Assembly: GCF_001189915.1 (NCBI RefSeq)
Contig: NZ_LFLS01000012.1
Span: 84,001 to 148,000, forward strand
DNA: 64,000 nt
Reading direction: 5' to 3'
Origin: Herbaspirillum autotrophicum
Lineage (GTDB): Bacteria > Pseudomonadota > Gammaproteobacteria > Burkholderiales > Burkholderiaceae_D
In this document: in pieces, positions 34,742 to 42,937 of the stretch
Layout of the letters: the number at the start of each line of letters is the position of its first letter
Position numbering within the stretch: position 1 is the first letter of the stretch
Translations under genes and position numbers: made by a program
The notes under the pieces: model-generated
Seen by the model: only the letters and a program-made list of their open reading frames with translations
The model's database searches: none
What the model was told of the DNA's origin: nothing

Positions 34742-34845
34742 GACGAGACAAAACAAGGCAAAAAAAACATCGACAGCGCGCACCGGCAGTCATGTTGCGC
34801 ATGGTTCGGCAAGCGGCCGGAGTTCCACCAGACCAGGAGACACGC

Positions 34846-35448
34846 ATGCCCTGTTACGCGATTGAAGGAGTGATTCCGGTAGTTGACCCAAGTGCCTTTG
34901 TGCACCCGACCGCGGTACTGATCGGCGACGTCATCATCGGCCCGGAATGCTATGTCGGCCCGGCCGCCTGTCTGCGCGGCGACTTCGGACGCATCGTGCT
35001 GGAGCGCGGCGCCAATGTACAAGATACCTGCGTGATTCACGGCTTTCCGGCACACGATACAGTGGTCGAAGAAAACGGCCATATCGGTCATGGCGCCATT
35101 CTGCATAGCTGTACCGTGCGGCGCGATGCGCTGGTCGGCATGAATGCGGTAGTGATGGATGATGCTGAAGTCGGCGAACAAGCGATTGTCGCCGCCTGCG
35201 CCTTTGTGCGCGCCGGCATGAAAATTCCGCCACGCTCACTGGTGGCAGGAGTTCCGGCCAAGGTCATGCGCGAACTGAGCGCCCAGGAAATTGCCTGGAA
35301 ACTGGAAGGAACCCTGACCTATCAGGATCTGACCAAGCGTTGCCTGGCCAGCATGGTGGAGGTGCAAGCACTGCCCGCCATCGAAGAAAATCGTCCGACA
35401 TTGCAGGCGCCGGATGTGGCGCCACTGATCGCGCTCAAGCGCGGCTGA
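34846..35448 (+). CDS. paaY: Phenylacetate pathway hexapeptide thioesterase PaaY
   Basis: A 200-residue left-handed beta-helix protein of the gamma carbonic anhydrase-like family. The hexapeptide repeats run from about 14 to 150 ([33 protein letters not shown]), with metal-type histidines in IHGF, HIGHG. PaaY is reported to hydrolyse dead-end CoA thioesters formed when PaaZ fails, protecting the pathway. AGGAG precedes ATG 34846. It is convergent with paaX with only 14 bp between stops, and it is transcribed from its own promoter with the PaaR-type operator. Confidence 0.88.
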   Translation: MPCYAIEGVIPVVDPSAFVHPTAVLIGDVIIGPECYVGPAACLRGDFGRIVLERGANVQDTCVIHGFPAHDTVVEENGHIGHGAILHSCTVRRDALVGMNAVVMDDAEVGEQAIVAACAFVRAGMKIPPRSLVAGVPAKVMRELSAQEIAWKLEGTLTYQDLTKRCLASMVEVQALPAIEENRPTLQAPDVAPLIALKRG

Positions 35449-35462
35449 CCCCGTCCCACGCC

Positions 35463-36398
35463 TCAGCGCCGCGGTGAGAGCCCGCCGAAGCGCTGGTAAA
35501 AATAGGGTTCCGCCTGGGTAATGCCAGACTCTTCATCTTGCAAGGTTGCTTCCAGATGCTGCTCCGCACCATCACATGTCAGCAGATACAAATCCCGGCA
35601 CAGTTCGTAAGCGGCGGTGCCGGGCCATTGCGGCGGCAGCAATGCCAGCGGCAATTGCGGATCATGCAACTGCACCCGGCGGAAGGCATGGATCAGCAAG
35701 GTGCGGATCACGAACGCCTGCTCCGGCGAGGTCACATCTTCGTGCTGCAGAAAATCGCGCAGTGCCTGAAACTGGCTGATGAATTGCTGATAACCGGCAA
35801 TCACCGGCGCCAGATCCCAGCCGTGGGCAATCAGGTCAGCCAGCGGCCGCGACGTCACTCCGTTGAGATCGCTTGCGGTGCAGGCAAACACTTTGTCGCC
35901 CACGCCGCCGCGTTCCAGAATTTCTTTCAAGGCATCGGCCTGCGTGCTGGGATGCGCAAACACGCCCGGCGCCACCATGCAAAAACCTTCCCACAGCAAC
36001 TCCTTGCGCAGCGCCCCGCGCTCGACCGCATCGATGCTGCCCGGCAAGCCGAACACCAGCGTCCACTGCCCTTCCCAATGCAGATTGAGCGGCGCGTAGA
36101 TGCGTTGATAAGCCCGTTCGAAACGGCGCACGCCGCGCGGCGTCAGGGTATACGAACTGCGCCGGCCTTCGCGCTGCGCTTCCAGCCAGCCTTCTTCCGC
36201 CAGCCGGAATACGCTGGTGCGCACCAGCCGGTCGCTGATGCCGAACGAGGCCAGCAAGTCGATCAGACCGCCCAGCCATACCGTGCCGCCATGCGGCGCA
36301 ATCGAATCGCCGAAGATGGTCACCGCCACCGACTTGGCCCGCAACGGCTCCGCTTCGATAAAGCGCGCAATCCAGTTATTGATGTTGATTTTCTTCAT
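35463..36398 (-). CDS. paaX: Phenylacetate operon repressor PaaX
   Basis: A 311-residue regulator. The N-terminal winged helix (about 35-95: GTVWLGGLIDLLASFGISDRLVRTSVFRLAEEGWL) and the PaaX-family core and C-terminal domains (GQWTLVFGLPGS, LIHAFRRVQLHDPQLP) are all recognisable. In Escherichia coli PaaX represses the paa operon and releases DNA on binding phenylacetyl-CoA. Here it is divergent from paaA and a matching operator lies in the gap. Having both PaaX and PaaR in one locus is notable. Confidence 0.93.
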   Translation of the reverse strand: MKKININNWIARFIEAEPLRAKSVAVTIFGDSIAPHGGTVWLGGLIDLLASFGISDRLVRTSVFRLAEEGWLEAQREGRRSSYTLTPRGVRRFERAYQRIYAPLNLHWEGQWTLVFGLPGSIDAVERGALRKELLWEGFCMVAPGVFAHPSTQADALKEILERGGVGDKVFACTASDLNGVTSRPLADLIAHGWDLAPVIAGYQQFISQFQALRDFLQHEDVTSPEQAFVIRTLLIHAFRRVQLHDPQLPLALLPPQWPGTAAYELCRDLYLLTCDGAEQHLEATLQDEESGITQAEPYFYQRFGGLSPRR

Positions 36399-36528
36399 TA
36401 CCAGGGTCTGCTAACAGGAACAAAAGTGGACGTCGGGACACATTATGCCGCATCGCCATACGCGTTTCGATCCACATGGAAAGACTTGCCGTTCATGACT
36501 ATGCCACAAACGATACATTAAATTCATT

Positions 36529-36573
36529 TGATACTCTTTTTATGTTTACTTGGTTTTTTCTGTATCATAAAAT
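36529..36573 (+). promoter_or_regulatory. paaA promoter with probable PaaX operator
   Basis: TGATAC (36529-36534) and GTATCA (36562-36567) are inverted half-sites 27 bp apart, close to the TGATTC/GAATCA pair with similar spacing known for PaaX in Escherichia coli. Between and beside them a -35 TTTACT (36545-36550) and -10 TAAAAT (36568-36573) are separated by 17 bp. The right half-site abuts the -10, so repression by PaaX is easy to picture. Confidence 0.6.
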
Positions 36574-36644
36574 AAATGCCATGCGATGACCATCCATCCG
36601 GATTGCTCAGCCGCCAACGAATTCTTCTACGGAGACCACACATC

Positions 36645-37634
36645 ATGTACGCACAACTGGTAGAGACTGGCATCAAGCAAGTCCGCTCGCTGGACGAAAT
36701 GAGCGAACAGGAACGCACTTTCCAGGACCGTATCGATCAGGGCGTCAAGATCGAACCCAAAGACTGGATGCCGGATGCCTATCGCAAAACGCTGGTACGG
36801 CAAATCTCGCAACATGCGCATTCGGAAATCGTCGGCCAGTTGCCGGAAGGCAATTGGGTGACGCGCGCTCCGACACTGGAACGCAAAGCCATTCTGCTGG
36901 CCAAGATTCAGGATGAAGCCGGACATGGCCTGTATCTCTACAGCGCCGCGGAAACGCTGGGCGTGTCGCGTGACAGCCTGCTGGCCGACCTGCACTCGGG
37001 CAAGGCCAAGTATTCCAGCATCTTCAATTACCCCAGCCTGAGCTGGGCCGACATGGGGGCCATCGGCTGGCTGGTGGACGGTTCCGCCATCATCAACCAG
37101 ATTCCGCTGTGCCGCTGCTCCTACGGTCCTTACGCCCGCGCCATGATCCGCGTGTGCAAGGAAGAGTCATTCCACGCCCGTCAGGGTTACGACATCATGA
37201 TGTCGCTGTGCCAAGGCACGCCGGCGCAAAAGCAGATGGCGCAAGATGCCCTGAACCGCTGGTGGTGGCCGTCGCTGATGATGTTCGGCCCGTCTGATGC
37301 GGCGTCCGTCAACAGTGCGCAATCGGCGCAATGGCGCATCAAGCTGTTTTCCAACGATGAATTGCGGCAGCGCATGGTCGATCAGACCGTGCCGCAAGCC
37401 GAATATCTTGGCCTGACGGTGCCGGATCCCGATCTCAAGTGGAATGCCGACACCGGCCACTACGAATTCGGTGAAATCGACTGGGCCGAATTCAACAACG
37501 TGCTGCGCGGCAATGGTCCGTGCAACCGCGAGCGCCTGAAAGTGCGCAAGCAAGCCTGGGACGACGGCGAATGGTTCCGCGATGCACTGGTCGCCCACGC
37601 CGACAAAAAACAAGCCGATCAGCAAGCGGCCTGA
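36645..37634 (+). CDS. paaA: Phenylacetyl-CoA 1,2-epoxidase catalytic subunit PaaA
   Basis: A 329-residue di-iron oxygenase subunit that epoxidises the ring of phenylacetyl-CoA. Metal ligands are visible in [13 protein letters not shown] (E-x2-H) and [12 protein letters not shown] (E-x2-H), and the surrounding [15 protein letters not shown] is conserved. ATG 36645 is preceded by CGGAGACCACACATC; the open frame upstream lies over the promoter. First gene of the plus-strand operon paaABCDE-N-GHIKJF. Confidence 0.95.
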   Translation: MYAQLVETGIKQVRSLDEMSEQERTFQDRIDQGVKIEPKDWMPDAYRKTLVRQISQHAHSEIVGQLPEGNWVTRAPTLERKAILLAKIQDEAGHGLYLYSAAETLGVSRDSLLADLHSGKAKYSSIFNYPSLSWADMGAIGWLVDGSAIINQIPLCRCSYGPYARAMIRVCKEESFHARQGYDIMMSLCQGTPAQKQMAQDALNRWWWPSLMMFGPSDAASVNSAQSAQWRIKLFSNDELRQRMVDQTVPQAEYLGLTVPDPDLKWNADTGHYEFGEIDWAEFNNVLRGNGPCNRERLKVRKQAWDDGEWFRDALVAHADKKQADQQAA

Positions 37635-37677
37635 ACAGATTCACGCATTCACGAACAGACGAACCAAGGACAACATC

Positions 37678-37962
37678 ATGAGTAAAGAGTGGCCACTGTG
37701 GGAAGTTTTCATCCGCAGCCAGCATGGATTGGCGCACAAGCACGTCGGCAGCCTGCACGCCCCCGACGCCGAAATGGCGATCAATAACGCGCGCGACGTC
37801 TACACCCGCCGCAACGAAGGCGTCGGCATCTGGGTCGTCAAGGCGTCCGACATCGTCTCCAGCAGCCCGGGCGACAAGACCGCGCTGTTCGAACCATCCA
37901 ACAACAAGGTCTACCGTCATCCGACGTTCTTCCCGATGCCGGAAGAAGTGAAAAACCTGTGA
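37678..37962 (+). CDS. paaB: Phenylacetyl-CoA 1,2-epoxidase subunit PaaB
   Basis: A 94-residue small subunit of the PaaABCE epoxidase, thought to bridge or organise the PaaAC heterodimers. It reads SKEWPLWEVFIRSQHGLAHKH and ends FFPMPEEVKNL, the family pattern, with full expected length. AAGGA precedes ATG 37678. It lies 43 bp after paaA and 17 bp before paaC. Confidence 0.94.
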   Translation: MSKEWPLWEVFIRSQHGLAHKHVGSLHAPDAEMAINNARDVYTRRNEGVGIWVVKASDIVSSSPGDKTALFEPSNNKVYRHPTFFPMPEEVKNL

Positions 37963-37979
37963 GCCGGAAGGAATCGAGC

Positions 37980-38732
37980 ATGTCAACTATTGCAACTTAT
38001 GTACGCCGCCTCGGCGACAACACGCTGATCCTGAGTCAGCGGCTGTCGGAATGGTGCGGCAAGGGCCCGGCGCTGGAAGAAGACATGGCGCTGACCAACG
38101 TCGCGCTGGACCTGATCGGTCAGGCCCGCCTGTGGTTTGCTTATACCGCGGAACTGGAAGGCAATGGCAGCGACGAAGATCAACTGGCGTTCCTGCGCGA
38201 TGCGCATGACTTCAGCAATCTGTTGCTGGTAGAACAGCCGAACGGCAACTATGCCGATACGCTGGTGCGCCAGTTCTTCTTCGACGCCTGGCATTACCAT
38301 GTGCTGATGGCGCTGACCCGCTCGGCGGATGCCCGCATCGTCGAGATCGCCGAAAAATCGATCAAGGAAGTCACCTACCATCTGCGCCGCAGCGGCGACC
38401 TCGTGGTACGGCTGGGCGACGGCACTGAAATCAGCCATCGCATGATGCAGGCAGCGGTCGATAACCTGTGGATGTTTACCGGTGAAATGTTCAGCCAGGA
38501 CGACGTCGAGCAACGCCTGCAGCAATCCGGCGTGGCGCCGGCCGCCGATGCCATTCGCGCACAGTGGCTGGAACACGTGGCGGAAATCCTGGGCGAAGCA
38601 ACGCTGGTGATGCCGGCCGCCGATGCCTGGATGCAAAGCGGTGGCAAGCAAGGCCGCCACACCGAGCATCTGGGTTACCTGCTGGCAGAAATGCAATTCC
38701 TGCAACGCGCCTATCCGGGATCCAAGTGGTGA
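37980..38732 (+). CDS. paaC: Phenylacetyl-CoA 1,2-epoxidase structural subunit PaaC
   Basis: A 250-residue ferritin-fold subunit that pairs with PaaA but lacks a working di-iron centre. Typical segments are GDNTLILSQRLSEWCGKGPALEEDMALTN in shortened view, DLIGQARLWFAYTAELEG and HYHVLMALTRS. ATG 37980 has a GGAAGGA site; an earlier GTG in frame overlaps paaB and is less likely. Its stop overlaps the GTG start of paaD. Confidence 0.94.
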   Translation: MSTIATYVRRLGDNTLILSQRLSEWCGKGPALEEDMALTNVALDLIGQARLWFAYTAELEGNGSDEDQLAFLRDAHDFSNLLLVEQPNGNYADTLVRQFFFDAWHYHVLMALTRSADARIVEIAEKSIKEVTYHLRRSGDLVVRLGDGTEISHRMMQAAVDNLWMFTGEMFSQDDVEQRLQQSGVAPAADAIRAQWLEHVAEILGEATLVMPAADAWMQSGGKQGRHTEHLGYLLAEMQFLQRAYPGSKW

Positions 38733-39265
38733 ACTCCGCCCTGACCACCTCGCCATCATTGCCGGAGCAGCAACAGCTCTGGAGCTGGTTGCACGAAGTC
38801 CCGGACCCTGAAATTCCGGTGATCTCGGTGGTCGACCTCGGCATCGTGCGCGATGTCCAGGCCACGGCGGTCGATGGTGAAGTCGTGTGCACCGTCGTGA
38901 TTACCCCGACCTATTCCGGTTGCCCGGCCATGGCCGTGATTGCGCGCGACATCGCCGATGCCTTCAAGCGGCATGGCGTGGCACGAGTCGAGATTCAGAC
39001 CCGGCTGTCGCCGGCCTGGACCACCGACTGGATGAGCGATCTCGGCAAGCGCCAGCTCAAGTCCTACGGCATCGCACCGCCGGCGCAGCAGGTCATCGAT
39101 ATCAGCGGCATCAGCCGCAAACGCCTGCTGGCGCCCAAGGTGGCCTGCCCGCATTGCAATTCCATGAACACAATCTGCATCAGCCAGTTTGGTTCCACTT
39201 CCTGCAAATCGCTGTATCGCTGCAAGGATTGTCTGGAACCGTTCGATTATTTCAAAGCGCATTAG
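38729..39265 (+). CDS. paaD: Phenylacetyl-CoA epoxidase maturation protein PaaD
   Basis: A 178-residue protein with an N-terminal MIP18/DUF59-type fold (EVPDPEIPVISVVDLGIVRDV, TPTYSGCPAM) and a C-terminal zinc-ribbon with CPHCNS and CKDC pairs. PaaD is required for epoxidase activity, probably in iron-sulfur assembly for PaaE. The start is a GTG that overlaps the paaC stop by 4 bp (GTGA), so translation is coupled. A 7-bp hairpin covers its stop codon. Confidence 0.93.
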   Translation: MNSALTTSPSLPEQQQLWSWLHEVPDPEIPVISVVDLGIVRDVQATAVDGEVVCTVVITPTYSGCPAMAVIARDIADAFKRHGVARVEIQTRLSPAWTTDWMSDLGKRQLKSYGIAPPAQQVIDISGISRKRLLAPKVACPHCNSMNTICISQFGSTSCKSLYRCKDCLEPFDYFKAH

Positions 39266-39280
39266 GGTTGCGTAACCCTA
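39263..39280 (+). promoter_or_regulatory. Hairpin over the paaD stop codon
   Basis: TAGGGTT (39263-39269) and AACCCTA (39274-39280) form a perfect 7-bp stem with a GCGT tetraloop. It includes the paaD stop codon and ends 20 bp before the paaE start. Without a T-run it is not a terminator; it may tune expression of the reductase relative to the oxygenase subunits. Confidence 0.45.
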
Positions 39281-39300
39281 TTCACCAGGCAGAATCCAAG

Positions 39301-40374
39301 ATGAGCAAATTCTATTCGCTGACCGTCGGCAATGTGAAGAAAGAAACCCGCGACACCATCGTCGTCTCTTTCGACGTGCCGCCGGAACTCAAAGACACGT
39401 TCCACTATCAGCAAGGCCAGCATCTGACTTTGCGTTCCGATATCAATGGCGAAGATTTGCGCCGTTCGTATTCGATCTGCTCGGCAGTGCAAGACCAGCA
39501 ACTGCGGGTCGCCATCAAGCGCACCCCGGGCGGTGCCTTTTCGACCTGGGCCAACGACACGCTGCAACCGGGTCTGGCATTGCAGGTGATGCCGCCGATG
39601 GGCCACTTCAACATGCCGCTGGCCGCCACCAATGAAAAGCACTATCTGGCGTTTGCTGCCGGCAGCGGCATCACGCCGATGCTGTCGATCATCAAGACCA
39701 CGCTGCAAACCGAACCGAAAAGCCGTTTCACGCTGATCTACGGCAACCGCGCCTCGTCCACCGTGATCTTCAAGGAAGAACTGACCGACCTCAAAGACGT
39801 GTACATGGAACGTCTGAATCTGGTCTACGTCATGAGCCGCGAACAGCAGGACATCGAATTGTTCAACGGCCGCATCACGCGCGAGAAATGCGATCAGTTC
39901 TTCAAGCACTGGATTCAGCTCGATGATGTGGACGCCGCCTTCATTTGCGGTCCGGAAGACATGATCCACGCCGTCAGCGATTCCCTGCAGGCACATGGCA
40001 TGAACAAATCCGACATCAAGGTCGAATTGTTTGCCGCCAGCATTCCGAAAAACAAGGCCAACGTGGTACGCCCTGTCATCGGCAAACAGGAATGTGAAGT
40101 GACGGTGGTGATCGACGGATATCACACCGTGTTCACCATGGAAAAGGAAAAAGAATCGCTGCTCGACGCCGCGCTCAAGAACGGCATCGACATGCGCTAC
40201 TCCTGCAAAGGCGGAGTATGCGCCACCTGCCGCTGCAAAGTGGTGGATGGCAAGGTCGACATGGACGTCAACTATGCGCTGGAAGATTATGAAATTGCGC
40301 GCGGCTTCGTGTTGAGCTGCCAGAGTTTCCCGGTCACCGACAAGGTGCTGGTGGATTTCGATCAGGACAATTGA
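39301..40374 (+). CDS. paaE: Phenylacetyl-CoA 1,2-epoxidase reductase subunit PaaE
   Basis: A 357-residue NADPH-dependent reductase that feeds electrons to PaaA. Order: FAD domain (RRSYSICSA near 57), NAD domain (AFAAGSGITPMLSI near 117) and C-terminal 2Fe-2S domain with CKGGVCATCRCKV (C-x4-C-x2-C) and the fourth Cys in LSCQSFP. The length and order match the family. ATG 39301 lies 35 bp after paaD. Confidence 0.95.
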   Translation: MSKFYSLTVGNVKKETRDTIVVSFDVPPELKDTFHYQQGQHLTLRSDINGEDLRRSYSICSAVQDQQLRVAIKRTPGGAFSTWANDTLQPGLALQVMPPMGHFNMPLAATNEKHYLAFAAGSGITPMLSIIKTTLQTEPKSRFTLIYGNRASSTVIFKEELTDLKDVYMERLNLVYVMSREQQDIELFNGRITREKCDQFFKHWIQLDDVDAAFICGPEDMIHAVSDSLQAHGMNKSDIKVELFAASIPKNKANVVRPVIGKQECEVTVVIDGYHTVFTMEKEKESLLDAALKNGIDMRYSCKGGVCATCRCKVVDGKVDMDVNYALEDYEIARGFVLSCQSFPVTDKVLVDFDQDN

Positions 40375-40434
40375 TTCAGCTTTCGCTTGCGCTGCAACCG
40401 TAACGCCAAAACCATAAGTTTCAGGAGACGTTTC

Positions 40435-42126
40435 ATGTCACACCCATTTTTCGAGCGCCATCAGGATGTCTTGCAACAGGCACTGCTGGCCTTGACCGAG
40501 CGCGGCTACTGGAGCCCGTACAGCGAAATGCCGAGTCCGCGCGTGTATGGCGAAAGCGCTGCCGATGACGGCAAGGCCGCATACGAAGCCCGGCTCAATC
40601 AGCCCTTCGCGTTCCATCCGGCCCAACCCGGCAATGGCAATACCACCGGCAGCGAAGTCTCTCCCTACGGACCGGCGCTCGGCATCACTTACCCGGCAGT
40701 CGACCCGGAGCAGTTGCTGCCGGCCATGCACGCCGCTGCCGCCAACTGGTACAAGGCTGGCCCCGAGGTCTGGACCGGCGTCGCGCTGGAAATCGTCAGC
40801 CGCCTGAATCAACGCAGTTTTGAAATCGCCCATGCCGTAATGCACACCACCGGCCAGGCCTACATGATGTCGTTTCAGGCTGGCGGTCCGCACGCGCAAG
40901 ACCGCGCGGTGGAAGCGATTGCCTATGCCTGGGATGAGCTGCGCCGCATTCCCGGGCAAGCGCTCTGGGAAAAACCGCAAGGCAAGAACCCGCCGCTGCG
41001 CATGCAAAAAACATATCGCGTGGTGCCGCGCGGCCTCAGTCTGGTGATCGGTTGCTGCACCTTCCCGACCTGGAATGCCTATCCCGGTCTGTTCGCCAGT
41101 CTGGCCACCGGCAATGCCGTGCTGGTCAAACCGCATCCGGGCGCGATCCTGCCGCTGGCGATTACCGTCGAGGTGGCGCGTCAGGTGATCGCCGAAGCCG
41201 GCTTCAATCCCGACGTGATCTGCCTGGCAGCCCATGAAGCCAGTGCCAGCCTCGCCTCCGATCTGGCGCTGCGGCCGGAAGTGCGATTGATCGACTTCAC
41301 CGGCAGCGCCGCCAACGGCAACTGGCTGGAACAACATGCACGTCAGGCGCAAGTGTTCACGGAAAAATCCGGCGTCAATCAAATCGTGATCGACTCCACC
41401 GCCGATCTCAACGGCATGCTGCGCAATATCGCCTTTTCGCTGGTGTTGTACTCGGGCCAGATGTGTACCGCGCCGCAAAACATTTATATCCCGGCCGCCG
41501 GCATTGAAACCGAGACCGGCCATCTCAGCTTCGATCAGGTAGTCAGCGCGCTCGGCGTCGCCATCGACAAGCTGACCGGCGATCCGGCCAAGGCGGTCGA
41601 AATTCTCGGCGCGATTCAAAATACCGCAGTGCTGGAACGCATTGCGGCAGCCCGCGAACGCGGCGAGATCGTCACCGACAGCCGCGCCTTGCAGCATCCG
41701 CTGTTTGCCGGAGCACGGATTCAGACACCGTTGCTGATCAAGATTGCCGATGTTGCCGCCAAGCCCGTGACCGAAGAGTATTTCGGCCCGGTCTCGTTTG
41801 CCATCGCTACCAACGGCACCGCCGACAGTATCGCGATTGCCGAACGCATCGCCCGCGAACACGGCGCGCTGACCTTGTCGGCCTACACCACCGACGACGC
41901 CGTCAAGGAACAATTGCTGGATGCGGCCGTCAGCGCAGGTGTCGCACTGTCGCTCAACCTCAATGGCGGCGTGTTCGTCAACCAGTCGGCTGCCTTCAGC
42001 GATTACCACGGCACCGGCGCCAATCCGGCCGCCAATGCCGCGCTGTCCGACGCCGCCTTTGTCGCCTCGCGTTTCCGCGTGGTGCAAAGCCGCGAACCTG
42101 TCGCTGCTGCCGCCAATCTGTCCTGA
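40435..42126 (+). CDS. paaN: Phenylacetate degradation aldehyde dehydrogenase-like protein PaaN
   Basis: A 563-residue aldehyde dehydrogenase-superfamily protein of the stand-alone PaaN type. It has GNTTGSEVSPYGPALGITYP near the N-terminus and SGQMCTAPQNIYIP with the likely catalytic Cys. Unlike PaaZ it has no MaoC hydratase domain. Since PaaZ is also encoded here, PaaN may accept a different aldehyde or serve as a backup; its role is poorly defined. CAGGAGACG precedes ATG 40435. It lies inside the operon between paaE and paaG. Confidence 0.88.
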   Translation: MSHPFFERHQDVLQQALLALTERGYWSPYSEMPSPRVYGESAADDGKAAYEARLNQPFAFHPAQPGNGNTTGSEVSPYGPALGITYPAVDPEQLLPAMHAAAANWYKAGPEVWTGVALEIVSRLNQRSFEIAHAVMHTTGQAYMMSFQAGGPHAQDRAVEAIAYAWDELRRIPGQALWEKPQGKNPPLRMQKTYRVVPRGLSLVIGCCTFPTWNAYPGLFASLATGNAVLVKPHPGAILPLAITVEVARQVIAEAGFNPDVICLAAHEASASLASDLALRPEVRLIDFTGSAANGNWLEQHARQAQVFTEKSGVNQIVIDSTADLNGMLRNIAFSLVLYSGQMCTAPQNIYIPAAGIETETGHLSFDQVVSALGVAIDKLTGDPAKAVEILGAIQNTAVLERIAAARERGEIVTDSRALQHPLFAGARIQTPLLIKIADVAAKPVTEEYFGPVSFAIATNGTADSIAIAERIAREHGALTLSAYTTDDAVKEQLLDAAVSAGVALSLNLNGGVFVNQSAAFSDYHGTGANPAANAALSDAAFVASRFRVVQSREPVAAAANLS

Positions 42127-42143
42127 TCTGAAAGACCACTACC

Positions 42144-42935
42144 ATGACCTACGAATCCATTCTGTTCAGCATCAGTGACGGCATCGCCAAGATCACGCTG
42201 AATCGTCCTGACAAACTCAACAGCTTCACGGTTGCCATGCATGGCGAAGTGCGCGACGCGCTGGAACGCATCAAGGCCGACGCCAGTGTGCGGGTGCTGG
42301 TGCTGACCGGCGCCGGACGCGGCTTTTGCGCCGGCCAGGACTTGTCCGACCGCGCCGTCAAACCGGGCGACAGCGCAGTTGATCTGGGCGAGTCGATTGA
42401 AAAATATTACGGCCCGCTGGTGTTGTCGCTGCGCGCACTGCCATTCCCGGTGATCTGCGCCGTCAACGGCGTAGCCGCCGGCGCCGGCGCCAATATTCCG
42501 CTGGCTTGCGACATCGTGCTGGCGGCAAAATCGGCCAGCTTCGTCGAAGTGTTTTGCAAACTCGGCCTGTTGCCGGATACCGGCGGCACGTATTTCTTGC
42601 CGCGCCTGCTCGGCACCGCACGCGCTATGGGACTGGCCATGCTGGGCGACAAGCTGAGCGCCGAGCAAGCCGCGCAATGGGGTCTGATCTGGAAATGTGT
42701 CGAGGACGAGCAACTGGCGGCCGAAGCCGACGCTCTGGCGCGTCACTTCGCCAGCGCCCCGACGCAGGGCCTGGCGCGCACCAAGCAAGCGATCTACGCC
42801 AGCCCGGCCAATACGCTGGAACAGCAACTCGATCTGGAGCGCGACAGCATGCGCGCGCTCGGCCAGACCCGCGACTACCGCGAAGGCGTCACCGCCTTCA
42901 TGGAAAAACGCGCACCGCAGTTCAAGGGAGAATAA
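42144..42935 (+). CDS. paaG: 1,2-epoxyphenylacetyl-CoA isomerase PaaG
   Basis: A 263-residue crotonase-fold enzyme that turns ring-1,2-epoxyphenylacetyl-CoA into oxepin-CoA and later shifts double bonds. The oxyanion-hole segments GRGFCAGQDLSD (about 55-66) and VAAGAGANIPLACDI (about 110-125) and the catalytic Asp/Glu region GLLPDTGGTYFLPRLLG are present. It starts 17 bp after paaN and ends 2 bp before paaH. Confidence 0.93.
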   Translation: MTYESILFSISDGIAKITLNRPDKLNSFTVAMHGEVRDALERIKADASVRVLVLTGAGRGFCAGQDLSDRAVKPGDSAVDLGESIEKYYGPLVLSLRALPFPVICAVNGVAAGAGANIPLACDIVLAAKSASFVEVFCKLGLLPDTGGTYFLPRLLGTARAMGLAMLGDKLSAEQAAQWGLIWKCVEDEQLAAEADALARHFASAPTQGLARTKQAIYASPANTLEQQLDLERDSMRALGQTRDYREGVTAFMEKRAPQFKGE

Positions 42936-42937
42936 GC

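Larger units (their letters stand above)
34363..34845. other. Divergent paaR/paaY regulatory region
   Basis: No gene is supported in this 483-bp gap. It holds a strong plus-strand promoter with an embedded palindromic operator (34625-34653) and a perfect 10-bp hairpin in what would be the paaY leader (34718-34741). The stretch 34641-34700 is AT-rich. Confidence 0.65.

Noticed and set aside
40438..42087. Minus-strand open frame of 549 residues opposite paaN
   Set aside because: Antisense shadow; low-complexity His/Gln/Arg/Gly content, no ribosome site, and paaN is well supported on the other strand.
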